A model generated the notes under the pieces. The model searched no databases. It worked only from the letters and a program-made list of their open reading frames with translations, and was not told the DNA's origin. Shown piece after piece: positions 50,047 to 58,650 of a stretch of 64,000 nt of DNA (position 1 is its first letter; the number at the start of each line of letters is the position of its first letter). This DNA is from Streptomyces sp. NBC_01262 (GTDB lineage Bacteria > Actinomycetota > Actinomycetes > Streptomycetales > Streptomycetaceae), in NCBI RefSeq assembly GCF_036226365.1, contig NZ_CP108462.1:4834501-4898500 (forward strand), read 5' to 3'. The position numbers were made by a program, and so were the translations under genes.

Positions 50047-52875
50047 CTACTCCGCCGCCCGCCGCGCGAGCCCCGGCCGGGACCGCGTCACCAGCGCGGC
50101 AAGCAGCGCCGCCCCCAGCGGCACCACCACGATCAGCGCCGCCAGCGTCCCCCACGGCACCACGATCGGCACATGCGGCAGGTCCATACCGGCCCACCCC
50201 TCCGTAAGGGACTGGCGGTAGTACTTCCACTCCTGCCGCGCCTCGGCCTTGCGCAGCCCCACCGCCGGCAGGACACCGGCCGCGGAGCCCAGCAGCACAC
50301 CCATCGCGGCCACCACACCGCACTGGAAGCCCGAGAGGGTGCGCCGTACGCGCGGAGCCGCGCCCACCGCCGCCAGCGTCCGCAGATCCGGCTCGGCGTC
50401 CGCCTGGGCGAGGCCCGTGGCGATACCGGCGGCGCCGACCGTGATCAGCCCGGCGAAGATGGCGAGAGCCAGCATGGTGACGCTGTTCTGGCTGACGTAG
50501 CCCTCCTCGACATGGATGTCGGCCTGCACGCCCAGCTTGTCCAGCGCCCCGTCGAGCGCCTGCCGCTCCCCGCTGCCGGGCGTCCTGGCCGTGCTGACCA
50601 GCAGCCCGTACGGGACGGTCCGCAGCCCGGCGGCCTTCGCGGCGGCCGGCGGGAGGACAGCGGTCACGCCGTAGGCCTTGGTCCCGGCAGTGGGCTGATA
50701 CGAGGCGAAGCTCCGGTGCGGGGATGTGGCGACGGTGTTCTCGTCGCTGGCGGCGTAGTCCTGGATCAGCGCGAGCGTGATCCGGCCGTCCTCGCCGACC
50801 TGACGCTTGTCGAAGACGACGGCCTTGCCGTCGGCGAGCGCCTTCTCGGCGGCCGGGTCGTGGATGCCGAGCCCGGTGAGGATGCCGGCGCCGCCGACCA
50901 GGATGCCGCTCTCGGTGCCGATGGCGGTCTGCCCCCGGTCCTGGGCGCAGCGCCAGTCCTCGGCCCGCTTGCGCCGCTGGGCAGCGGTCAGCTTGTCGCT
51001 GTCCTCAAGGTTCAGCGCGCACTCGTTGGCCTTGGGCGTGATCAGCTGGGAGGTGCCGCAGCCCTTGTCGCCGGACCACACGTCGCAGGTCTTCTGGCCC
51101 ACCACGATCCGGCTGACATCGGCGACCCCCGACGTGGCGAAGTTCTTCTTCACCGCCGCCTTCACCCCGCCCAGTTCCCGGCTGCCCGCGGTGTCGACGG
51201 TCAGGCTGACCGCGCCGTTCGGCAGGGTCGCGACATAGTTGTCCCTGCTCTGCTGGTCGGCGCTGGCCATGTACGTGGCGATCGCGACCGTGCCCGCGAC
51301 GGCGGCCAGCACCGCGGCGACCGCCGGAGCGGTGCGGCCCCGGTTGCGTACGGCGTCCCGCAGCGCGAGCCGGGGGGACAGCGGCAGCCAGCGGCCGAGC
51401 CGTCCGAAGAGACCGACGAGGGTGGGGGTCAGGGCCACGACGCCCAGTTCGGCGATGGCCGAACCGCCGCCCACCGCGATGGTGTTGTCGCTTTCGGCCG
51501 CGCCGAAGATCACGATGCCCGCGCCCAGGCAGACCGCGGCCGCCCCGAACACCGGCAGCACCCGGTTGGCCCGGCGCACCCCGCGACGGCCGGTGAGCGA
51601 GGCCAGCACGCTCTCCCGGGAGGCGACCACGGCCGGCACGACCGCCGCCAGCAGCCCGGTGACCAGGGCCAACAGCGCGATGGCGGTCAGTTCCAGCGGC
51701 CGCAGCTCGATGCCGCCGAAGCGCTTGCCCGCGTAGTCCTCCAGCAGCGGGCGCAGCGCCAGGGTCAGCCCGAGCCCCAGCGCGGTGCCGACGACCGCCG
51801 CCACCGCCCCGATGACCCCGCCGCCGGCCAGCACGATCGCCCGGATGTGCCGCCGGTCGCCGCCGTTGGCGCCGACCAGGCCGAGCTGCCGGCGCGAACG
51901 CCGGGCGCCCACGGCGAAGGCGGGGCCGGCCAGCAGGCAGATCTCCAGCATGGCCAGACCGACGACGGTCGCCAGCGCGGTGATCTCGGCGGTGTGCTCC
52001 GCGATCCCGGACCCGCTCGGCCGGTAGGAGGCCTGCTTCGTGTAGAGCGGCACCTCGCTCTCGGCGGGCGGGTCGAGGGCGACGGCACGCGAGGTGACGT
52101 AGACGCCCTTGGCGTTGGCCTGCTTCACCATGTTCCACGTGAAACCATGACCGCCCGCGACACCGACCAGGTACTCGATGTCGGCCTCGCCCACCGAGAG
52201 GCCCTTGGCGGTCAGCGCCTGGGCGTACGGCTTCAGAAAGGCCCCCGGCAGCGCGTTGAGCTGCACACTGCTCAGGTCGTCGGGCAGTTCGTAGGCCCCG
52301 CTGATCGTGTACTTCTGCGCGAAGTCGCGGAATTCGACCTGCGAGCCGACCTTCAGCCCGCTCTGGTCCAGGAACGCGGTCGTCGCCGCCAGTTCCCCCG
52401 CGTTCGCCGGGAAGTGCCCGCTCTTCAGCGTCATGATCCCGGCCGCCATCGGGTCGGCGGCCTTGAGCTCGCGCATGTCGGCGTCCAGCAGCCCGTGCCG
52501 CGTACGGGACTTGGCCGTGCCGGTCGTGTCGGTGAGGGTGCGCGCCCCGGCAGGGAAGGCCTGGCCGATGTCCGTGGTCGCGGACGTATAGGGGGCGTCG
52601 TCGTCGGCCGGCGCGTATTCGTGGTCGCTCAGCCCCTGGTAGATCGGCGTATTGCCGTTCCCCGTGCCCTCCAGCCGGGCGTCGGCGGCACCGATGTCCC
52701 GGGTCACCTGCTGGGCCGCCGTCAGCTCCGAACTGCGCGTGGTGATGTCGGCGGCGCTCACCCCCACGATCGGCAGCGCGATCATGGCGAGCACCAGCGC
52801 GCTGCGGCCCTTGAACCGCCAGGCGTCACGGCGGGCGATCCGTATCGCCGCCCGCCAGGAATGCAGCAGCCTCAC
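50047..52875 (-). CDS. ABC transporter permease, FtsX/MacB type
   Basis: 942 residues. GTG 52875 overlaps the ATPase stop by four bases (GTGA). Two FtsX-type permease units are seen: TM helix near residue 25-45, a large extracytoplasmic region, then groups of TM helices near ~290-480 and ~810-930 (ALATVVGLAMLEICLLAGPAFAVG and MLALAIFAGLITVGAAGIATGLA). The periplasm-side regions have several Cys pairs (VGQKTCDVWSGDKGCG), suggesting a disulfide. Family members export lipids, peptides or antibiotics or regulate wall hydrolases by mechanotransmission. With the coupled ATPase and the PadR repressor the likely job is export of a toxic or envelope compound. Confidence 0.88.
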   Translation of the reverse strand: MRLLHSWRAAIRIARRDAWRFKGRSALVLAMIALPIVGVSAADITTRSSELTAAQQVTRDIGAADARLEGTGNGNTPIYQGLSDHEYAPADDDAPYTSATTDIGQAFPAGARTLTDTTGTAKSRTRHGLLDADMRELKAADPMAAGIMTLKSGHFPANAGELAATTAFLDQSGLKVGSQVEFRDFAQKYTISGAYELPDDLSSVQLNALPGAFLKPYAQALTAKGLSVGEADIEYLVGVAGGHGFTWNMVKQANAKGVYVTSRAVALDPPAESEVPLYTKQASYRPSGSGIAEHTAEITALATVVGLAMLEICLLAGPAFAVGARRSRRQLGLVGANGGDRRHIRAIVLAGGGVIGAVAAVVGTALGLGLTLALRPLLEDYAGKRFGGIELRPLELTAIALLALVTGLLAAVVPAVVASRESVLASLTGRRGVRRANRVLPVFGAAAVCLGAGIVIFGAAESDNTIAVGGGSAIAELGVVALTPTLVGLFGRLGRWLPLSPRLALRDAVRNRGRTAPAVAAVLAAVAGTVAIATYMASADQQSRDNYVATLPNGAVSLTVDTAGSRELGGVKAAVKKNFATSGVADVSRIVVGQKTCDVWSGDKGCGTSQLITPKANECALNLEDSDKLTAAQRRKRAEDWRCAQDRGQTAIGTESGILVGGAGILTGLGIHDPAAEKALADGKAVVFDKRQVGEDGRITLALIQDYAASDENTVATSPHRSFASYQPTAGTKAYGVTAVLPPAAAKAAGLRTVPYGLLVSTARTPGSGERQALDGALDKLGVQADIHVEEGYVSQNSVTMLALAIFAGLITVGAAGIATGLAQADAEPDLRTLAAVGAAPRVRRTLSGFQCGVVAAMGVLLGSAAGVLPAVGLRKAEARQEWKYYRQSLTEGWAGMDLPHVPIVVPWGTLAALIVVVPLGAALLAALVTRSRPGLARRAAE

Positions 52876-53606
52876 TTCGCGGCCACCCCGCCCGGCAGAA
52901 GCGTTTCCGCCGACGAGCGCAGCGTCGTGTCCGTCACGGAGCCGTCCCGCAGGAACACCACCCGGTCCGCCCACGCCGCGAACCGCGGCTCATGCGTCAC
53001 CAGCACCCCGGCCGCCCCCGCGTCGCACCGCGACCGCAGCAGCGCCAGCACCGACTCGCCGGTCTCGGAGTCCAGCGCCCCCGTCGGCTCGTCCGCCAGC
53101 ACCAGCCGCCGGTCCCCGACCAACGCCCGCGCGATGGCCACCCGCTGCTGCTGCCCGCCGGACATCTCGTCCGGGAAGCGGTCCGCGAGCTCCCCCAGCC
53201 CGATCTCCTCCAGCGCCGCGACGGCCTCCCGGCGCGCCTTGCGCGCGGACATGCCGTCCAGCTCTCTGGGCAGCGCCACGTTCTCGGCGGCCGTCAGGGC
53301 GGGTATCAGGTTGTAGTCCTGGAAGACATAGCCGATCGACCGCCGCCGCAGCGCCGCCACCTGCTTTCTCCCCGCCGTGGCGATGTCGGTCCCCTCCACC
53401 AGCACCCGCCCCGACGTCGGCGTGTCCAGACCCCCCGCGATCGTCAGCAGCGTCGACTTCCCCGAGCCGGACGGCCCCATGACCGCCACCAGCTCGCCGG
53501 GGAACACATCCAGATCGATCCCCCGCAGCGCGTGCACCTCGGTCGCCCCGCTGCCGTGCACCCTGGTCAGCTCCTGCAACCGCAGGACAGGTTGAGCCTC
53601 TTGCAT
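52872..53606 (-). CDS. ABC transporter ATP-binding protein (MacB/LolD type)
   Basis: 244 residues from ATG 53606, with AGGGGG 8 nt before. Walker A is GPSGSGKS (44-51), the Q-loop FQDYNLIP, the signature MSGGQQQRVAIARAL, Walker B LVLADEPTGALDSE and the H-loop VLVTHEPRFA. It belongs to the family of small ATPases that pair with FtsX/MacB-like permeases. It is translationally coupled to its permease by a GTGA overlap. The PadR regulator gene precedes it by 34 bp on the same strand, so the three genes form one operon. Confidence 0.94.
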   Translation of the reverse strand: MQEAQPVLRLQELTRVHGSGATEVHALRGIDLDVFPGELVAVMGPSGSGKSTLLTIAGGLDTPTSGRVLVEGTDIATAGRKQVAALRRRSIGYVFQDYNLIPALTAAENVALPRELDGMSARKARREAVAALEEIGLGELADRFPDEMSGGQQQRVAIARALVGDRRLVLADEPTGALDSETGESVLALLRSRCDAGAAGVLVTHEPRFAAWADRVVFLRDGSVTDTTLRSSAETLLPGGVAAK

Positions 53607-53640
53607 GGTCTTTCCCCCTACAGGTGAGTGTCCCGGCGCT

Positions 53641-54255
53641 CTACCGACGCGCCGGGCGTTTACTGGTGACGCTCGCGCTCCGCTCGCCCTTGCCCCCGCC
53701 CTCGTCCTCGCCCTCATTGAGCGAGTCGGCGAGCCGCACGAGCCGCGCCTCGCAGTGGTCCAGCCAGCGGGCCTCCGCCTCGGCGGAGAAGATCAACTGC
53801 TCCAGAACCAGCAGCCACGCGACCTCGTCACGGGTGGTCGGGCCCGTTTCGACGGCCTGCGCCTTCAGCCGCGTGTAGTCCTGCATCGCCCGGATCGTGT
53901 GTATCCGCTGCCCCTGGATCACCGCCCGGATGTCCACTCCCGGCGACCCCACCGCCATCGCCAGCTTGATCGCCAGCTCGTCCCTCGGCGGGCTTGTACG
54001 GTCCACCGGCCGCGCGAACCATTCCCGCAGTTCCGTGCGTCCTTCATCCGTGATCGCGTACACCGCGTGCCCGCCGTCATCCTCACCGGCCGGCACGACC
54101 AGCCCGTCCCGCTCCAGCCGGGCCAGCGTCGTGTAGACCTGGCCGACGTTCAGCGGCCAGGTCGCACCGGTGCGTGACTCGAACTCCGTACGCAGCTGGT
54201 AGCCGTAGCGGGGACCTCGGTCGAGGAGGGCCAGTAGCCCGTGGCGGATCGACAT
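53641..54255 (-). CDS. PadR family transcriptional regulator
   Basis: 204 residues. The N-terminal winged helix is typical PadR: HGLLALLDRGPRYGYQLRTEFE, WPLNVGQVYTTLARLERDGLV and YAITDEGRTEL. The C-terminal Vir_act_alpha_C-like helical part is used for dimerisation. It probably represses the ABC exporter downstream and releases DNA when a ligand binds. No Shine-Dalgarno sequence precedes the ATG; instead a tandem 13-bp repeat starts at the start codon, consistent with a leaderless mRNA and autoregulation. Confidence 0.9.
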   Translation of the reverse strand: MSIRHGLLALLDRGPRYGYQLRTEFESRTGATWPLNVGQVYTTLARLERDGLVVPAGEDDGGHAVYAITDEGRTELREWFARPVDRTSPPRDELAIKLAMAVGSPGVDIRAVIQGQRIHTIRAMQDYTRLKAQAVETGPTTRDEVAWLLVLEQLIFSAEAEARWLDHCEARLVRLADSLNEGEDEGGGKGERSASVTSKRPARR

Positions 54256-54280
54256 ACCGAGTATGTATACCGAGTATGTA
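54253..54280. promoter_or_regulatory. Tandem operator over the padR start codon
   Basis: ATACCGAGTATGT occurs twice in perfect tandem (54254-54266, 54267-54279). Each copy contains the inverted repeat ATAC-CGA-GTAT. The first copy includes the ATG of padR (54255-54253). It is likely the PadR binding site and may overlap the promoter. Confidence 0.75.
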
Positions 54281-54295
54281 CGCGCCGGGCAAGCA

Positions 54296-54598
54296 TTACC
54301 GGAGAAGTCCCCTCCGCAACCTCAGCCCGATGAACCCCAGCCCGACCCCCATCAGGGTGAACCCCGCCCCGAGCGGCAGCACCTCAAGCACCACCCCGCC
54401 ACGACCCGGCCGCTCCGGGCCCGGAGCGGCCTCCGGAACCCGTACGACAGCGGGCGCCACCCGAGGCGCCAACGGCACCTCCACCACCGGCGCCACCGCT
54501 CGCCCCGGGTGCGCCCGCCCCACCCCGGCACCGCCGCCGGCGTTCGGCCCGGGCATCGCGAACACGCATACGAGTGCGACCGAAATGGCCCAGTTCAT
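54296..54598 (-). CDS. 100-aa Pro-rich membrane-anchored protein
   Basis: From ATG 54598 (GGCGG site). It begins with a signal segment (MNWAISVALVCVFAMPG), followed by a Gly/Ala/Pro/Val-rich extracellular stretch of ~55 residues, and ends with a TM helix LPLGAGFTLMGVGLGFIGLR and basic tail RRGLLR. The C-terminal LPLGAG plus hydrophobic helix and basic residues resembles a sortase-type or simple anchor signal, but no LPXTG is present. Found in Streptomyces as a conserved hypothetical as far as I recall. It follows the quinone oxidoreductase gene on the same strand (54 bp). Confidence 0.55.
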   Translation of the reverse strand: MNWAISVALVCVFAMPGPNAGGGAGVGRAHPGRAVAPVVEVPLAPRVAPAVVRVPEAAPGPERPGRGGVVLEVLPLGAGFTLMGVGLGFIGLRLRRGLLR

Positions 54599-54651
54599 GC
54601 CGCCAGATTCCCACGCCCCTTGCAAAGCCGCCACGCGCGCGAAGCGCGCCC

Positions 54652-55629
54652 TCACACGGCTAGCAGCACCTTCCCGACGTGCTCGCTGGCCTCGACGACC
54701 CGGTGCGCCTGCGCCGCGTCCCTCAGCGGAAGGACCCGGTCCACAACCGCCCGTACCGTCCCCGCCTCGACCAGCGGCCACACATGCTCGCGCACGGCCG
54801 CCACGATCGCCGCCTTCTCCTCCAGCGGCCGCGCGCGCAGCGTCGTGGCCGCCACAGCCGCCCGCTTCGCCAGCAGCTTCCCCAGGTTGAGCTCGGCCTT
54901 GACCCCGCCCTGCAGTCCGATGATCACCAGTCGGCCGTTGACGGCCAGCGCGTCCACGTTCCGCTCCAGGTACTTCGCGCCCATGATGTCGAGCACGACA
55001 TCGGCGCCCCCGTACGCGCCCCGCACGGCCTCCACGAAATCCGCCTTGCGGTAGTTGACCGCCAGGTCCGCCCCCAGCTCCCGGCAGCGCTCCAGCTTCG
55101 CCTCGCTCCCCGCCGTCACCACCACCCGCGCGCCGACCGCCTTCGCGAGCTGGATCGCCATCGTGCCGATCCCGCTGCTGCCGCCGTGCACCAGCAAGGT
55201 CTCACCCGGCCGCAGATGCGCCAGCATGAAGACGTTGGACCACACTGTCGCCGAGACCTCGGGCAGCCCGGCGGCCGTGACCAGGTCCACCCCCTTGGGC
55301 ACCGGCAGCAACTGCCCGACCGGCACCGCCACTCGCTCCGCGTAACCGCCGCCCGCCAGCAGCGCGCAGACCTCGTCGCCGACCGCCCACCCGGTCACCC
55401 CCGGCCCGAGCGCGGCCACCCGCCCCGAGCACTCCAGCCCCGGGTACGGCGAAGCGCCCGGCGGCGGATTGTAGAACCCCTGCCGTTGCAGCACATCGGC
55501 CCGGTTGACCGCCGTGCCGGCCACCTCGACCAGGACCTCGCCCTCAGCGGGTACGGGATCCGGGACCTCGTCCCAGACGAGGGCTTCGGGGCCGCCGGGC
55601 TCAGGAATCGTGATCGCATGCATAGCCAT
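54652..55629 (-). CDS. NAD(P)H:quinone oxidoreductase (zeta-crystallin/PIG3-like MDR)
   Basis: 325 residues of the zinc-independent medium-chain reductase family. The substrate domain has EVAGTAVNRADVLQRQGFYNPPPG, as in PIG3-type enzymes; the Rossmann domain has LLVHGGSSGIGTMAIQLAKAVGARVVVTAGS, in which the AGS end favours NADPH. No catalytic zinc ligands occur at the usual positions. It should reduce quinones or activated double bonds by NADPH. The gene is 46 bp downstream of the broken K+ channel gene and on the same strand. Confidence 0.92.
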   Translation of the reverse strand: MAMHAITIPEPGGPEALVWDEVPDPVPAEGEVLVEVAGTAVNRADVLQRQGFYNPPPGASPYPGLECSGRVAALGPGVTGWAVGDEVCALLAGGGYAERVAVPVGQLLPVPKGVDLVTAAGLPEVSATVWSNVFMLAHLRPGETLLVHGGSSGIGTMAIQLAKAVGARVVVTAGSEAKLERCRELGADLAVNYRKADFVEAVRGAYGGADVVLDIMGAKYLERNVDALAVNGRLVIIGLQGGVKAELNLGKLLAKRAAVAATTLRARPLEEKAAIVAAVREHVWPLVEAGTVRAVVDRVLPLRDAAQAHRVVEASEHVGKVLLAV

Positions 55630-55675
55630 GGGGCCGACGCTAACGGACGCGAAGCGACCTGGGCCCTGTCCGGGC

Positions 55676-56571
55676 CTACGCGCCCGCCCGCTGGATGGCG
55701 ATGATCCGGTCGGTCGGCTCCAGCACCGCCGCCTCCGGGTCGTCAGGGTCGAGCAGCCGGTGCCCCCGCTTGACCGCGACCACCAGATCCCGCAGTTCGC
55801 GCGGCGAGCGCCCGGCCTCCGCCTTCGTGACCGGCCGCTCGACGAGATCGAGCCCGCTCCCGTAGGTGATGAGATCCTCCATCACGCGCCCCGCGCTGGG
55901 GCTGAGCATCGACAGGCCCAGCATCCGGCCGGCCGCGCCGGAACTGGTGACAACGGCGCTGGCACCCGACTGCCGCAGCAGGGGCACGTTCTCCTCCTCG
56001 CGCACGGAGGCGACGATCGTCGCGCGCGCGTTGAGCTGCCTCGCGGTCAGGGCGACCGGCACCGCCGTGTCGTCCCGCTGGGCGGCGATCACCACGTCCT
56101 TCGCGCACTGCGTCTCGGCCTGCAACAGCACGTCATTGCGCGTCGCGTGCCGTAGCCGACGATTACGGTGTGGTCGCGCACGGCGGACCTCCAGCGCTGC
56201 TGCCGGTACTGCTCGCGGGTGCGCTCGGTGAGCACCTCCAGCGTGGTGCCGACCAGGATGATCAGGAACAGTACGCGCAGCGGCGTCACGAGCAGCACAT
56301 TGCTCAGCCGGGCACTGGCGCTGTAGGGGACGATGTCGCCGTAGCCGGTGGTCGAGAGGGTGACGGTCGCGTAGTAGACGCTGTCGAGGAACGACACCGA
56401 CCCGTCGGCGTTGTCGTGGTAGCCGCCCCGGTCGGCGTAGACGATGGCGACGGTCGCGGCCATGCAGGCCAGCGCCATGAACAGCCGCCGTACGACCTGG
56501 CGCAGCGGCGACCCGACGGGGGCGCGGGGGAGGGACAGGGAGGCGGCGGGCGTCAACTCCCGGCCCCCCAT
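55676..56571 (-). pseudogene. Two-TM potassium channel with RCK domain, frameshifted by an internal deletion
   Basis: The N-terminal frame (56571 down) gives TM1 (about 29-46), the filter TTGYGD (74-79), TM2 (about 90-112) and the start of a TrkA-N domain, VIVGYGT (136-142), then leaves register to read RRAMTCCCRPR. The C-terminal frame resumes at HATRNDVLLQAETQCAKDVV and runs to 55676 with intact RCK sequence. In relatives about 45 residues lie between GYGT and DATRND. The total is 896 nt, not a multiple of three. So a deletion of roughly 130 bp at about 56150 removed half of the nucleotide-binding fold and shifted the frame. The ATG overlaps the moeA end. An assembly error cannot be excluded. 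Confidence 0.8.
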
Positions 56572-57734
56572 TCCATGCGGAGCACCGCGGTCCGAGCGCC
56601 CTCGGCCCTGCCGCCCGGCGGGATGACGGCCATGCCGTCGGCGGCGGCGATGCCGCGCAGCATCGCGGGCCCGTGGAAGTGCAACGGGACCACCTTGGAC
56701 TCCTCGTCGAAGATCACCGGGACCAGCCGGGTGTCGGCCGGATGCCCCGGCACGGCGGCGGTCAGCCGGGCCGCGTACGGAGTCGGGCCGGGCCGCCCGG
56801 TCAGCGTGCGCAGCAGCGGCGCGGCCAGAGTCAGTACGCCGGAGACGGCGGCGAGCGGATTGCCGGGCAGACCCACGAGGTGGCCCCCGGTGGGCAGTTC
56901 GGCGAGCAGCATCGGATGCCCGGGGCGCACCGCGACGCCGTCGACCAGCAGCTTGGCGCCGATCCGGTCCAGGACGGGGTGCACGAAGTCGACCGGGCCG
57001 CCGGCCGTGCCGCCCGTGGTCACGATCAGCTCGGCGGTGGAGCCGGTGACGGCCTCGTACAGCGCGTCCGCGTCATCGACGAGCCGCTGTACGCTCACCG
57101 CCTCCGCTCCCAGCCCCCGCAGCCAGGCGGGCAGCAGCGGCCCCAGCGCGTCCCGCACCCGCCCGCCGTACGGCGGGCCCCGGTCCAGCAGTTCGTCGCC
57201 CAGTACGAGCAGGTCGACCCGGGGCCGGACCGTCACCGCCAGCACGTCGTAGCCCGCCGCCGCCGCGAGCCCGAGCACGGCCGGGGTGACGAGCGCGCCG
57301 GTGGCCAGCAGTTCGTCGCCGCCGCGGCACTCCTGGCCGCGCGGGCGTATGTCCTGCCAGGGCTCGGGCGGGCCCTGGACCGCGTGCAGCATCCCGTCGG
57401 GGCCCGTGCGGCCGTGCTCGCGCCGCAGTACGGCGGTCGCCCCGGGCGGCAGCGCGGCCCCGGTGGCGATACCCGTGGCGTGCCCGTCCGGCAGCGGCTC
57501 CCCGGGGCGCTGCCCCGCCAGCAACTGACCCGACAGCCGCCAGGGGCCAGGGCCCGCAACCGCCCACCCGTCCATGGCCGAGGTGTCGAACGACGGCAGG
57601 TCGGTCAGCGCCGTCAGCGGCTCCGCCAGCGCGTGCCCGAGCGCCTCGCCCAGCGGCACGTTCACCCTGGCCAGCGGCGTCCCGGCCCGGCCGGCGATCC
57701 GCCGCGCGTCGGGCCACGGCGTGGAACCGCTCAC
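56553..57734 (-). CDS. moeA: Molybdopterin molybdotransferase MoeA
   Basis: 393 residues from GTG 57734, which overlaps the stop of the MobA-like gene (GTGA). MoeA landmarks: FDTSAMDGWAVAG, TGAALPPGATAVLRREHG, the catalytic-loop region IVTTGGTAGGPVDFV and VGLPGNPLAAVSG. The enzyme inserts molybdate into adenylated molybdopterin. The N-terminal portion is a little short compared with typical MoeA (~400-420), but nothing essential is obviously missing. The cluster mobA-like/moeA/channel is translationally coupled throughout. Confidence 0.9.
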   Translation of the reverse strand: MSGSTPWPDARRIAGRAGTPLARVNVPLGEALGHALAEPLTALTDLPSFDTSAMDGWAVAGPGPWRLSGQLLAGQRPGEPLPDGHATGIATGAALPPGATAVLRREHGRTGPDGMLHAVQGPPEPWQDIRPRGQECRGGDELLATGALVTPAVLGLAAAAGYDVLAVTVRPRVDLLVLGDELLDRGPPYGGRVRDALGPLLPAWLRGLGAEAVSVQRLVDDADALYEAVTGSTAELIVTTGGTAGGPVDFVHPVLDRIGAKLLVDGVAVRPGHPMLLAELPTGGHLVGLPGNPLAAVSGVLTLAAPLLRTLTGRPGPTPYAARLTAAVPGHPADTRLVPVIFDEESKVVPLHFHGPAMLRGIAAADGMAVIPPGGRAEGARTAVLRMEWGAGS

Positions 57735-58609
57735 TTGCCCTCTTCGCCCTTTTCGGCCTCCGCGGTGCCACCGGCTTCCGCGACCCAGCGCTCGGCGAGA
57801 GCCGTGGCCTTGCGGGCCGCCTCCGCCACCGCCTCCGGGCCGCCGCCCGCCTGTGCGGCCGCGTAACCGACCAGGAACGTGGTCAGCGGGGCCGCCGGGC
57901 GGGCGACTCCGTGCGCGGCGTCCCTGGCCAGGTCGAGCAATACGGCGACATCGACGTCGAGATCGATCCCGAGGTCGGCCTTGGCTGCGGCGATCCATTC
58001 ATCCAACACGTGCCCATGCTCCCTGATCCGGGCCCGTGCGGTGGACAGGTCCTCCCAGGTGTCGCAGTCGAAGGACGCCGTCCCCGTCGGGTCCGGCAGC
58101 CGACGAAGCACCAGCTCAGCCGTCAGCAGCCGCAGCGGCAGCCCCGCCACGCCGCCGTGCTCGGCCGCGATCAGCGCGAGCTCGCGCCGCAGCGCCTCCG
58201 TCCGGTACGCCGCCGCCAACGGCTGGTCCCGCCCACCGGGGTCGGTCAGCACCACGCCCTCGGCCGCCGGGTCCAGCTCCGCCAGCAGCCCCCGCACCAC
58301 CTCCCGGGTCACAAACGGCAGATCCGCCGCGAACACCACCACCGTCTCCGCCGTCACCTCCCGCACCCCCGCCGACAGCGCCGCCAGCGGCCCGCCCCCC
58401 GGCGGCTCCTCCCTGGCCCACACCACCGCCTGCCCCGTCCCCCGGCGCGGCCCCACCACCACCGTCCGCCCGGCCCCCGCACACGCCTCCAGCACGCGCT
58501 CCACCATCGCCCGCCCCGCCACGGCCAGCCCTGGCTTGTCCGCCCCTCCGAGACGCTTCGCGGCACCACCGGCAAGGATCACGGCGTCGTAAGTTGCGTG
58601 CTGTGTCAT
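57731..58609 (-). CDS. MobA-like NTP transferase with C-terminal DUF6457-type domain
   Basis: 292 residues from ATG 58609. Residues 1-190 form a nucleotidyltransferase domain: AVILAGGAAKRLGGADKPGL (the MobA/MocA pattern) and VVVFAADLPFVT, with the metal Asp. The remaining ~90 residues (LDEWIAAAKADLGIDLDVD through ARKATALAERWVAEAGG) form an all-helical domain like DUF6457, found both alone and fused to MobA in actinobacteria. It should couple GMP or CMP to molybdopterin; with MoeA next it supports the last steps of molybdenum cofactor synthesis. Confidence 0.88.
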   Translation of the reverse strand: MTQHATYDAVILAGGAAKRLGGADKPGLAVAGRAMVERVLEACAGAGRTVVVGPRRGTGQAVVWAREEPPGGGPLAALSAGVREVTAETVVVFAADLPFVTREVVRGLLAELDPAAEGVVLTDPGGRDQPLAAAYRTEALRRELALIAAEHGGVAGLPLRLLTAELVLRRLPDPTGTASFDCDTWEDLSTARARIREHGHVLDEWIAAAKADLGIDLDVDVAVLLDLARDAAHGVARPAAPLTTFLVGYAAAQAGGGPEAVAEAARKATALAERWVAEAGGTAEAEKGEEGK

Positions 58610-58650
58610 GCGGCGAGTTTCCCACTCAGCCCCTCGGCGCCGGACGGGCG

